Under the pieces are notes generated by a model that saw only the letters and a program-made list of their open reading frames with translations, was not told the origin of the DNA and searched no databases. From assembly GCF_036032445.1 (NCBI RefSeq), contig NZ_CP107932.1:2048501-2112500 (forward strand): 64,000 bases of DNA, in the 5' to 3' direction. Within the stretch, counting starts at the first letter, position 1, and every line of letters begins with the position of its first letter. This document shows, one piece after another, positions 12,001 through 16,871 of this stretch. A program made the translations under genes and the position numbers. Origin of the DNA: Nocardia sp. NBC_00416. GTDB lineage: Bacteria; Actinomycetota; Actinomycetes; Mycobacteriales; Mycobacteriaceae.

Positions 12001-13604
12001 GGCCCACCGGCAGTGGGCGAGGAAGTGGATCCCGGGACCGTGCCGCCGTCGGCACCGACGGTGCCGCCCGATCCCGGCTCCGCCGCATCCGAATCCGCGC
12101 CTGCGGTCCCCGCCGAGCTCTCGCCGGTCGTCGGAGCGTCGGGTCCGGTACCGGGCGAAGCGCCCGTGGGGCCGGTGCCGGGGCCGGCCGCGTTTCCTTC
12201 CCCGCCCTCGGTCCGGGTGCCGCTCGATCCGCCGCCTGTCGCAGGATCCTCATCACCCGAAGCAGTTCGACCGCGAGAAGGATCCGCATCGTCCTGATCG
12301 CCGGAGACCGTCGCCTCGCCCCGGTCCGCGTCGCCCCGATCGCCGGCAGCGTCCCCCTCGGCCGTACCCTCCGGGTCCCCCGCCGCAGGCGCACCCTCCG
12401 GACCTCCCACCTCGGGCGAACCTTCCGGATCTCCCGCCGCAGGCGCACCTTCCGGGCCATCTACCGTAGGCGCACCTTCCGGGTCCCCCGCCGCAGGCGA
12501 ACCCTCCGGACCCACTGGGGATGAATTCGGGTCGACCGGCCCCGAACCGGCAGGGGACGAACCGCGCGGAGCCGGCGAAGAACCGTCGTTCGGGTCCGAA
12601 CCGTCATCCGGCCCCCGGCCCCGGACACTCAGGAAGTCTTCGTCTCTCATCGGCGCACCGGAGTAGTCCCCGCCGCCGTGCCAGCCGTAGTACATGCTGG
12701 GCCCGATACCGCCGAGAACACCACCGGTGAGTGAGCGCGGGTCCAGTTCCCAGTTGCCCGTGCTCATTCCGGTCGCCACCCAGGCCGCGATGGCCCCCGC
12801 CAGGCCGGCGCCCGCGCCGACGATCGCGCCGCGTCCCAGTCCACCCCATCCGTTCGGCCGCCACGGCAGGCCCTGCACCGCATGGTGCATCAGATTTCCG
12901 GCGGCACCGCCGACGGCGCCCGCGACACCGGAAATCCACGCGTTCTGCCAGAGCGCGTCCCAGTCGTAGCCGGTCTTGTAGCCCTGCTCGATCAGGATCG
13001 TCTGCACCGCAAATTCCTGGGTGGTGCCCTGGAAGATTTCGACGATGCCTTCCTGGATCATCTCGTAGACGACCTTGGCGGTGATCTCGGCGACGACGGC
13101 ATTGGAGATCACCCGGCCCAGCAGTCGTTCGATCGCCGAGGTGAGTCGCGAGCCGATGAGCCGGAACATCATCTGGGCGTAGGAGATCGCCGCGATCTCG
13201 ATACTGGGACCGACCGGCCCCATCGTCACCGCCCAGAGCAACTCCCCGGCCAGCCAGGACAGGCTGATGATCCCGTTCCACTTGGCCGATACGATTTCGC
13301 CGCCGAACCCGTGGATGCCGTCGGCGAGTTGGCCGTAGCTCTTGCTCGCGGACTCGGCTTGCGAGCGGAGATCTTTCAGGCCCTTGACGATCGCCTCACC
13401 GCCGGAGCCCGCCGGGTAGGCCTGTTCGACCTGGCGGATCGCGTCGTCGATCTTCGGCAGTTCCTGTTCCTTGATCTGCTTCTGCAGATCCTGGAATCCG
13501 GTCCGCATGACCTCGGCGAAATCCTCGTTGCCGACCGGAATTTCCGAGCCGGCCACCCAGCCGAGCGCCCACGCCAATTCAGCGGGAGGAAACGGTATGG
13601 CCAT
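1..13604 (-). CDS. Giant ESX-type polymorphic toxin-like protein (partial, C-terminus outside window)
   Basis: The frame starts at ATG 13604, directly after an in-frame TGA, and I read it open for 4534 codons to the window edge. Approximate order by residue: 1-318 WXG100-like/CpnT-like helical and Gly-rich hydrophobic N-terminus (begins MAIPFPPAELAWALGW); 320-640 Pro/Gly/Ser-rich linker; 650-865 TPEPEPTT repeats; 880-1250 papain-like domain 1 (Cys886, His1220, Asp1234) split by a coiled coil; PP2C-1 at 1692-2001; PP2C-2 at 2220-2488; about 2920-3068 a region resembling the DUF1023 alpha/beta fold; papain-like domain 2 at 3098-3258 (Cys3107, His3206, Asp3221); PP2C-3 at 3482-3803; PP2C-4 at 4010-4270; helical linkers between. 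PP2C-3 and PP2C-4 keep the Asp motifs (SDG or TDG, HTDG or DTDG, DNIT). PP2C-1 has AGG, TAG and GS instead. Secretion through ESX and toxin activity are inferred from family resemblance. Only a weak ribosome binding site is visible. Confidence 0.88.
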   Translation of the reverse strand, partial: MAIPFPPAELAWALGWVAGSEIPVGNEDFAEVMRTGFQDLQKQIKEQELPKIDDAIRQVEQAYPAGSGGEAIVKGLKDLRSQAESASKSYGQLADGIHGFGGEIVSAKWNGIISLSWLAGELLWAVTMGPVGPSIEIAAISYAQMMFRLIGSRLTSAIERLLGRVISNAVVAEITAKVVYEMIQEGIVEIFQGTTQEFAVQTILIEQGYKTGYDWDALWQNAWISGVAGAVGGAAGNLMHHAVQGLPWRPNGWGGLGRGAIVGAGAGLAGAIAAWVATGMSTGNWELDPRSLTGGVLGGIGPSMYYGWHGGGDYSGAPMRDEDFLSVRGRGPDDGSDPNDGSSPAPRGSSPAGSGPVDPNSSPVGPEGSPAAGDPEGAPTVDGPEGAPAAGDPEGSPEVGGPEGAPAAGDPEGTAEGDAAGDRGDADRGEATVSGDQDDADPSRGRTASGDEDPATGGGSSGTRTEGGEGNAAGPGTGPTGASPGTGPDAPTTGESSAGTAGADSDAAEPGSGGTVGADGGTVPGSTSSPTAGGPTAAPGSAASSGASAPGSGSAPGSSSPAAARSGAGSSGATGSQGRPSSAARGPASSRRSATPGQPTSPQPGTPDPSRAGATPEGSTPRPSGGMQTGPADGVPPLAGVQGETNSDSDAEPTTTPEPEPTTTPEPEPTTTPEPEPTTTPEPEPTTTPEPEPTTTPEPEPTTTPEPEPTTTPEPEPTTTPEPEPTTTPEPEPTTTPEPEPTTTPEPEPTTTPEPEPTTTPEPEPTTTPEPEPTTTPEPEPTTTPEPEPTTTPEPEPTTTPEPEPTTTPEPEPTTTPEPEPTTTPEPEPTTTPEPEPTTTPEPEPTPEPEPTPEPEPTPEPEPEPEPQGDPDPAADPDAPDLTNQCAPQVTAVVIGRHPGAVQPMGNVGAGGVTSTDFQNHMGGKLVRSGSDRGVTPGQEALRLRLAAQMERERLAGMGNHVENEARKRAKKRSKRVEKARERLLKQQRRLLQNGQDTDSAVQDLQSLQQDSQQQSSLQQQQQTLQLQQRLQEVQQQLQQQLVDVERDRAALAQPQLDPETGLLVTPDPESARALDQREQQLREDAQRREDQLREEARQRAEQLQEEADARHARLQASIDRLQNLQRRLTRLDEVPRQRLRAEREAAADQARQLREKGESERERLRNLAAARRGQARRDWRAVPDNAMLAEQVAELGDDGTLVVVYASTRQTDDGVRIGHAFAMYAENGVVMVDDPSEGPPRAFDPDNVPEDLQKTWVMGFRHDGSLVNPLAAGSGANDDRTEEELQAAVTFFQEEQQRRIQQLLDQGLTELRERQRATLDEFADAARTGRITPEDLDALRDPDRYAAALDQLAGVPIDGNMPVAEMEEILAARDRLREVVPRHHEIDRALGTFAELNARPVPGQQLRLMQVYSHAALLSRWTGSLSDVELFAGKISEADLSRLLSADFEAELTRLREVGETRLNEAESTQPRRDRLARLREAAEFTAQLDRLEAVVRRNHELADQVRASEEQLSRQPDPLNQSTRDRETAQTRARAEQRLTETVTQLTTQLDTARQEMDAAATALGVDEDTRAALSTPEFDTELDGLQDSSPEWQTLSASAHFYHDLVGVLDQVTVLLARVRGGDQHSQVWLTDAVWHATLATSYVAALGEARDATATRVSESELARVLSDLFDRSDALQESWTRLGRETLDLRSIAGVTDRGPEQDANLDAMAAEVFVVDGRPLRMAIAAGGVPNSIDGHRAAEVATAAARDSLRAALRQHPSGTPLTEADRARMVREAIDAAQAAVLELTEREYADDLLRAQRAIDLGAQLVMPPPQTSLSVVLVDPGADGEPGNYTAGWVGEARVDVLDPADPDASRTVTFDHSPIGDFMAAAAEAAGEAGQVLAGSEADAEADLGRAGRKLDNVLGFGGRNEQGEGTLGGPPAEEGRYITTGQVSDTQIVLARTAGLGDADRQAPTLAQAFADNLGNLSFALTDLADDARAAGATGSITGVAVQCTTTEPEPPADPEPDSEPDADPDAEPEPQPDQRPDAAQLRAGLADLVAYHAARRTMTDVLGQLRAARDLDETNYLDGLAERPEDEGPGREERRLRPAARAAVARYREAERQVGALVDLLGTDRPRGLSPRQRQRLLNFGDAVAQWHTVNDEISALDPDTEVDEVTTGRIDEATQRVHAAAQRLATDAELRPLAELDEGWGPVDLSEGTAVVDDSTEPVAHFDTELGSIFGISDQGANANKPNNQDWMDSVVVHTPDGPIRISVVCDGVGSTVGSHRAAKVAARAARAHLAHFAFTQRGVFTTEQADQAMREAIDAAQAAVAAETDSDERTTIAAVVVKPGRDGQPGQYTAGWVGDTRVQVLRSEGESEAVSRDHSALPYYVDAEGMSQREVLRDPDAHTIAYTLGRDDGPPPPHDTMHAQYTASGTLSDTDFVLISTDGLWGTNPDADEMDIVLDGGRNTDLRDMGTRLLNRALLNGGAGNVTLTLVSAAAADSTPRRVPPPPEGIPIGLRRHYRVVADEYAGARAQLWQLAAQAGANPERLASPDRFGAEMRRLRDAEVAADVRFRLGVAVRHFHALYGQVRELQQWLETNGSRPPVQWTEDDADYLAALATWSGALGELRAATLAGVDEAWSQGRYEELGLLLELPRPVGDGDRMPGDPAVAAAARRYTQASDDLRLSLRQLDETRSTDGSLEIPPGLRRGYRMLVTERGAARRQLGGWIDALPVTVEDLVGADHYSAIEALRQLAAEASSEQDVLRQLIIEAADDPEARRHFADDLARSEETTRRINWLIHTTQRYHRADSRIQGLERRIRTHGDGADSVQARPRPTLSPAPELSETQRDAQRARAIRRLRTIQLSAQSPADVEVLWGVTDLRTRRAMIETLPDVIARMEGIPHAVRDEAMRSTLHRDRELLRQQFDPDPQRVAMVDLQVDLVAAAERWAAQAPGHPAVHLIGPSGSMMVIGDLDAAEEVRFHAVDHHSRGGVSTVMQATAAAIDGVAAAGRPAAAVVWIGPDGAALAGDVAGMLKNREGKGLPAPDVVLVGHDDTAPPAQQVDGVTQADPDLVLHAWDDAALAPHRDRIDIDAPDPGVARWEPSHRLEGIANNCFPQATRAGLAQVLATLEQNPEANREMIADLKQRLAMVEMFGVPENGVTGDFAAHLIGADWHPDGFADFDAMAAAVPVGGVMIATVAFEGFQRAGVVGAHAVAVYWDNGELMVRDGDRRPVSFESWRRGLSGVAGLHGIVINADGTAAVPLGEGGRTQGTAGIAFPVANIGALPGVADFGAAGRLGVPRVEPPPNRVETERLLAAARDDLTARREAARAAMNTAIAALDLNTESQRNLRERKRPNVAVAELDRLREDLPRPPADPRAALAADRPAELPPGWRELAAHTHHYHELAEMTDQVAALSAEVREREHAPDWLAAAGRFAAVLPNWSAGVEIVRDTELGATDATAVRELLGQVSSAIDPLEATWTQLARESMDLGSVVGISDRGPDKHANQDAMAADVIWIGGRPFRFAIVSDGVSVSLDGGRAASAAVAAARQSLREALEAHDPSTPVTDQQRRKMVADAIDAAQQAVERLIDQEYSEVRDKALADIAAGAAQSSIVRPPQATIAVVLVDPGQDGKPGRYTAGWVGDSRVDLLDPADPAKSRTVTFDHTAVGMGLLYDAIDAAKAADPGADAAQLKDQVSHVVEATPSSGPLMNVLGFGMQNGQGYGAPGGPPVQGAQRHDRYLSDGDISDTEILLVHTDGIGGQNRQASAFAQAFARHNGDPAAALEELIDTELTDDETDNITGIAVLGTPTEPGDPPPVGRDQLEKGLQTLLDHHRARLEMVRAATPVRRARRMDAATGHPADSEDPGPSERPLLFSFSTKVHSFEESLRKVGEFADLLGATQRRPLSPEQRQALTRYAAAVAEWTDARIVMQQATDAFKGQSAPQQHARVYDPGPAWERLIRAGDQVEVAARRLAADPALRPVAVLGGPWAERFSLDSLPAQPPPADLDNEAVDSFETDLGSIFGISDRGTHAGRQRNEDWMISAVIHTPEGPIRISVVTDGESESGGGHHAAKVAAEKAMEHLKAAASQGRRLSTAEAEEAMRGAIAAAQSAVAQLADDESTPKTAFAGVMVQPGLDGQPGEHTTGWVGNTRVQVLREGRRRSETVTTDHTELAHIMRSRGMSEREALRTRRGRAVQHMLGRGEVLPVDNVRSGTVTATDIVLIDTDGLWITQPDADELAKVVHREKGLPGQGRRLLETALRKGNDNITLTMVSCAPSEPPPRTLPAPPSGLPAGPRREYAALAQEYERWWTELRGLARRLPPAANLDHLTSPERIDGNLLAIQGAATLQLQDRYMSLLEITARHFQELGARVARFQTWLDGSADRPGRHDAVADYVSALGDWAVTLREQREALSGRAAEAEILLRSARDVDRVQIYNKLMSLTIMPHPIGDSDPLRNERDLTSVVRRQEEALQRVRRVERRLSVAMPEPAASGRDPSLRMKAEPEGAARAIPLGLATGYRMVADSRDNAFAVLREAV
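3830..4330 (-). other. Papain-like (toxin glutamine-deamidase type) domain 2 inside the giant protein
   Basis: The segment reads ANNCFPQATRAGLA, then about 100 residues later GAHAVAVYWDNGELMVRDGD. This is the Asn-Cys ... His ... Asp layout of papain-fold glutamine-deamidase toxins. Candidate catalytic residues are Cys3107 (codon at 4286), His3206 (3989) and Asp3221 (3944). It is preceded by a region resembling a DUF1023 alpha/beta hydrolase, with VIGDLDAAEEV near 4720. There the expected nucleophile motif reads VGHDDT, with no Ser. The fold assignment rests on motif spacing only. Confidence 0.6.
9850..10965 (-). other. Papain-like domain 1 of the giant protein, interrupted by a coiled coil
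   Basis: The candidate nucleophile lies in NQCAPQVTAVVIG (Cys886, codon at 10949). The His and Asp part, GHAFAMYAENGVVMVDDP (His1220 at 9947, Asp1234 at 9905), comes more than 330 residues later. Between them lies a strongly charged Gln/Glu/Arg-rich helical stretch, about 10850-10080, typical of a long coiled coil. In domain 2 the same two motifs are only about 100 residues apart, so the coiled coil looks like an insertion into the fold. Confidence 0.55.
11010..11655 (-). repeat. 24-bp tandem repeat encoding TPEPEPTT units
   Basis: There are about 23 near-identical 24-bp units, with three shorter 18-bp degenerate units at the low-coordinate end. Read on the minus strand they encode TPEPEPTT, a Pro/Glu/Thr-rich, probably extended linker inside the giant protein. 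The third-position variants come in blocks: one codon version fills about 11090-11350, a mixed one 11355-11400 and another 11400-11640. This is what local slippage or unequal exchange leaves behind. Every unit is a multiple of 3 bp, so length changes would keep the frame. Confidence 0.95.
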
Positions 13605-13706
13605 ATCAGCTCACAACCGTTTTCGGGCCGAACCGCACCGGCGCCGCCGAACCCGGGATGACCCGGCTCCACGACTGTTCACCGATCACGGCGAGCCATC
13701 GCAAGG

Positions 13707-14228
13707 TCACCAACTGGAATCGGACACCTCGGGACCTCGGCCGGAGGAATCACGGCGATGGTCGACGTACTCGACGTCGGTGAACTTCAGCTCGGGTTCG
13801 TCCTCCGCGGCATCGAAGGCCTCACGTTCTTCCGAACCCGGTGCGGCAGTGGGTACTTCCGGCTCTTCGGGCATCTGGAATTCGGGAATGCCCTCGAGCA
13901 CATCCGACAGTTTCGGTCGATCGGCCCGCGCGGCCATCAGCGGCTGCGCCAACTCATGGGCCCGGCGGGTCACTTCCTCGGCCGCCTTCTGCGCGGCCTC
14001 GGTCACCGCCGCGGCGATCTCGGTGTAGCTCAATTCGTCGATATCGTCGGCGAATACGGTCTCGATGACCGCGCTGTTGGCGTTCACCGTGACGGTGACC
14101 TTTTTATCCCGCGCCGATGCGGTCGCGGTCAGCCTGGCGCGCTGCTGTTGCAGCTGCGCGACCAGTTTCATCTGTTGCTGGAAACTCTCCAACGCCGACG
14201 CGGCGGCGTCGGAATATTGCGAAGACAT
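13707..14228 (-). CDS. YbaB/EbfC-family-like protein in the toxin operon
   Basis: 173 residues. The first 100 residues have the YbaB/EbfC layout: a long N-terminal helix (about 10-40, rich in Gln and Leu), a short beta segment (KVTVTVNANSAVIETVF), then a second helix (TEIAAAVTEAAQKAAEEV). The rest is an acidic, Pro/Glu-rich tail. YbaB proteins are dimeric nucleoid-associated or DNA-binding proteins, and relatives often sit next to ESX substrates in actinobacteria. Here it lies 62 bp after the putative immunity gene and 102 bp before the giant toxin-like gene, on the same strand. It could be a regulator or a chaperone-like partner; the sequence does not decide. Confidence 0.85.
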   Translation of the reverse strand: MSSQYSDAAASALESFQQQMKLVAQLQQQRARLTATASARDKKVTVTVNANSAVIETVFADDIDELSYTEIAAAVTEAAQKAAEEVTRRAHELAQPLMAARADRPKLSDVLEGIPEFQMPEEPEVPTAAPGSEEREAFDAAEDEPELKFTDVEYVDHRRDSSGRGPEVSDSSW

Positions 14229-14290
14229 GAGTCAGACCGTCCGCCGATTGCTCGCGCCGGACAGCCGGCCCGCCCAGGCCGGCGATATCG

Positions 14291-15814
14291 TCACGCCTGC
14301 GCCCCTTGCCGTTCCTGGAAGCGCTGCTCGAAGCTCTTCACGAAGGTGGTCGGGGCGATCGACGAGGACGAATGCTCCAGCACGCCGTCGTCGGCGATAT
14401 AGAAGATGGCCCGGCCGATCGCGATCTCGCCACGCGGCACCGGCACATAGACCATCCAGCCGCAGCTGAACCGGTCGGCGGCGAGCTGATCCAACGGGTA
14501 TCCGGTGGTGTCCAGACCGCGCCCCTCGATGTAGCCGCGCACCCGGAAAATGGCCTCGTCCTCGGGCATCTGCTCAGGCAGCGACGCGACCACACCGGCC
14601 AGCGCCAGCTGGTACATCGCGCCGTCGACATCGAATCGGTCTTCGTCGAACAGGTTCGCCACAGTCTCCCGGGTGACCACACCGACCTCGGCGGCCGACA
14701 CCAGAGCCGCTGCGGCCGAACGCTGTTCGGCGCTCGGCGGCTGCGCGGCCAAGCCCGCGATGATGCCGACCACGGTGTTCGCGGTCCACACACCGGGCAC
14801 GGCGGTGGCGCAGGCCTCCGCGGCCGGGGACTCACCCCGGTACCAGCGACCGCCCTCCCACCAGTAGGCGAACGACAGCAGTCCGGTCGCCGCACGCGGG
14901 TTCAGCACCGGGTTGGCAACCCAATCCGGCGCACCCGCATAGAACTTGGGCATCGCGGCGCCGTCGTTGTAGGTGGCGTCCAGGTTCGGGGACTCCCACA
15001 CCCCACCGGAGAGCACCGCCCGGCCGTTCGGCAGCGAATACAGGGTGGCGCCACCGCGCCGCGAGCTCTCGAACCAGCCCATCGACGGCAGTACCCGCGG
15101 CCCCCAGTCGGAGCGGGCGGCCACGAACGCCGCGCCGATGCACGCCCAGCGTGCCCACATCTCCGGGAAATCCGGGAACTCGTTCTCCGCCAGCACCGGC
15201 CACACCTTGGCGGCCTTGTCCGCGCGGGCCGCGGCGGCGGCTTCCTGCGGCGAACGGGTCTGCCGGTTGCCGTGACCGATGTACGCCGCCAGCCAGACCG
15301 GCAGCGTCTCGCGCGGATATTCCGTCAGATCGGTCCGGTAGGCCTCCGGGTCGAACAACTGCCCTTCGGGGAACGGTTCGTCACCGAAGTCGTAATCGAC
15401 CTCGAATTCGCCTTCGGCGCTCAACCGCACCAGCAGCCGCCACCACGGCTCGCCGTCCAGCTCTGCGACCAGCGCCCGATGCTCGCGCACCTGCTCCAGG
15501 ACGGGCGCGGGCGGCTCGGTCCGCATCGAACGCTCACTGTCGACGTAGACGACCTCGGCGACCCCGGCGGTGGTGGTGAGCACGAACACCGCGTCCAGCT
15601 GCGTCCATCCGGACGGACCGGCCGTGCCGAGCGCGTCGGCGATCTGCCGCGCCAGCACCCGGTCCCGGCTCTCGGCTACCGATTCCTCGGCGGCCTCGTC
15701 CGACCCGGCCGGCTCGGCGGTTCCGTCGGAGTCGCCCGACAGACTGAAACCCAAGTCGGGCGTCTCGTCCTTCTTCTTGTCTTCGCCCGGGTTTCCGTTG
15801 TTCTGGTCGCTCAC
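14291..15814 (-). CDS. Putative immunity protein with YezG/DUF600-like domain
   Basis: 507 residues from GTG 15814, chosen because GGCGGAAG lies just upstream; the frame stays open back to 15886. After an acidic low-complexity N-terminus, residues about 50-165 resemble the YezG/DUF600 immunity family (GPSGWTQLDAVFVL, DGEPWWRLL, GEFEVDYDFGDEPFP). The middle is rich in Trp and Ala. The last 100 residues (FSCGWMVYVPVP ... AIFYIADDGV) weakly resemble YrhB/Imm35-type immunity domains. Its position directly upstream of a giant polymorphic-toxin-like gene fits a protective role, but the partner domain is unknown. No signal peptide is visible, so it is probably cytoplasmic. Confidence 0.85.
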   Translation of the reverse strand: MSDQNNGNPGEDKKKDETPDLGFSLSGDSDGTAEPAGSDEAAEESVAESRDRVLARQIADALGTAGPSGWTQLDAVFVLTTTAGVAEVVYVDSERSMRTEPPAPVLEQVREHRALVAELDGEPWWRLLVRLSAEGEFEVDYDFGDEPFPEGQLFDPEAYRTDLTEYPRETLPVWLAAYIGHGNRQTRSPQEAAAAARADKAAKVWPVLAENEFPDFPEMWARWACIGAAFVAARSDWGPRVLPSMGWFESSRRGGATLYSLPNGRAVLSGGVWESPNLDATYNDGAAMPKFYAGAPDWVANPVLNPRAATGLLSFAYWWEGGRWYRGESPAAEACATAVPGVWTANTVVGIIAGLAAQPPSAEQRSAAAALVSAAEVGVVTRETVANLFDEDRFDVDGAMYQLALAGVVASLPEQMPEDEAIFRVRGYIEGRGLDTTGYPLDQLAADRFSCGWMVYVPVPRGEIAIGRAIFYIADDGVLEHSSSSIAPTTFVKSFEQRFQERQGAQA

Positions 15815-15881
15815 AGTCCGCTTCCGCCGATCGTCATCGTGTCTACCCCTATATACTGGCACGGTCCCCGCCCCGACCTCT

Positions 15882-15893
15882 CCCAAGAATGGG
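15882..15893 (-). promoter_or_regulatory. Inverted repeat shared with the EspC-like gene promoter
   Basis: CCCAAGAATGGG (top strand) lies 68 bp upstream of the immunity gene start. On the minus strand it reads GCTTCCCATTCTTGGGAG, very close to the site at 16374-16385. A TATATA-like -10 candidate follows nearer the gene, at about 15851. Confidence 0.4.
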
Positions 15894-15977
15894 AAGCCCA
15901 GCGGGGACGCGAGCAGGTTCTAGGACGGTCTCCTCAGCTCATACTGCCGTATCGGAATTCTTCATCGCCACGGCCGG

Positions 15978-16310
15978 TCAGACCGCGCGCCGCAGGTTCT
16001 CGCTGGAGATGTCTTCGGATCCGTCCATCGCCTCGGCCGCGCCGCGGCTGTCACCCACGCCGGAAGTGTACTGATCGAAGGATTCCGACAGCGCGGCGAG
16101 ATTCTTGCCGGCCGACGTGCACTTGGCCTTGAACCCGTCTTTGCCGTCGGTGAATTTGTGCCCGAAATGATCGGTGCCACATGCTTTGCTCATATTGCCC
16201 ACCACCCCGGTGGCTTTTGCGGATATGGCCTCGAAGTCGTCGCGTAGGTCGCTCAGCAACTCCGCCGCGCGACGCAGTCCATCGGGGTCGACTTCGACTT
16301 TCTTCGGCAT
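15978..16310 (-). CDS. EspC-like ESX secretion-associated protein
   Basis: 110 residues from ATG 16310, placed by a GAGG ribosome binding site 8 bases upstream; an earlier in-frame start at 16364 is less likely. The sequence starts MPKKVEVDPDGLRRAAELLS and continues as a helical, Ala- and Asp-rich chain with FGHKFTDGKDGFK and LAALSESFDQYTSG. This matches small EspC-type (PF10824) type VII substrates of about 100 residues. Two Cys residues (ACGTD and AKCTS) are unusual for such a small ESX protein. It opens the four-gene minus-strand locus and may be a co-secreted partner of the giant protein; that is inference from position. Confidence 0.85.
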   Translation of the reverse strand: MPKKVEVDPDGLRRAAELLSDLRDDFEAISAKATGVVGNMSKACGTDHFGHKFTDGKDGFKAKCTSAGKNLAALSESFDQYTSGVGDSRGAAEAMDGSEDISSENLRRAV

Positions 16311-16373
16311 GGTGGTCCTCATCCGTTCGTCCTGGCTCGCCGCAATTTTTTCACGACACCTCATCGTTTGATC

Positions 16374-16385
16374 CCCAACATTGGG
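16374..16385 (-). promoter_or_regulatory. Inverted repeat upstream of the EspC-like gene
   Basis: CCCAACATTGGG lies 64 bp upstream of the EspC-like start. Read on the minus strand, GCTTCCCAATGTTGGGG matches the site at 15882-15893, including the flanking GCTT. Similar distance to both start codons suggests one regulator acting on both genes. Confidence 0.4.
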
Positions 16386-16871
16386 AAGCTCCGCGGCAGT
16401 GAGCGCGGCATACTACTTGGCGCTCCGTGGCCGCGGATCAGCTGTCCACAATGCGACGAACGCACATCCCCAGCGCTCGTTCGCCGCCCGCACACGCGGC
16501 CCACACATTCGGTAGCGCACGGCGCACGAGTCGAATCAAGTACCGGAGTTCTGTGATCGCTCCAGGCGTACCGGCCGTTCGTTATGACCTCGCGCAGAAT
16601 CCGCCGTCCCACCCGAACAAGATCGTCCCTGTTGCCGCCGGCCGTCGTATTGTTGCTCATCGAGTTGAACTCCGGCGCGGTCACAAGCCAACGCGGACAG
16701 TTCGTTCGAGCGACGAACCGCCGTTCGCGGACCGTCGCCGCGGTCACCTGTGACAGCGACCGACGTCGTTCGCTGCCCCGCCGCGCACCTGACCTCCACG
16801 GCGACGGCCGTCGCGGCATCACAAATGCCGGGCCGCACCGCCGGTCGATTCCCGCTGTCCGAAAGAAGATC
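16386..16871. other. Intergenic region without a supported gene
   Basis: About 490 bp between the divergent EspC-like gene and the secreted lipase. Reading frames are present on both strands, but their composition (Arg, Ser and Cys-rich, no domain, no ribosome binding site) does not look like protein. It should hold the lipase promoter; I could not place a convincing -35/-10 pair. Confidence 0.6.
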
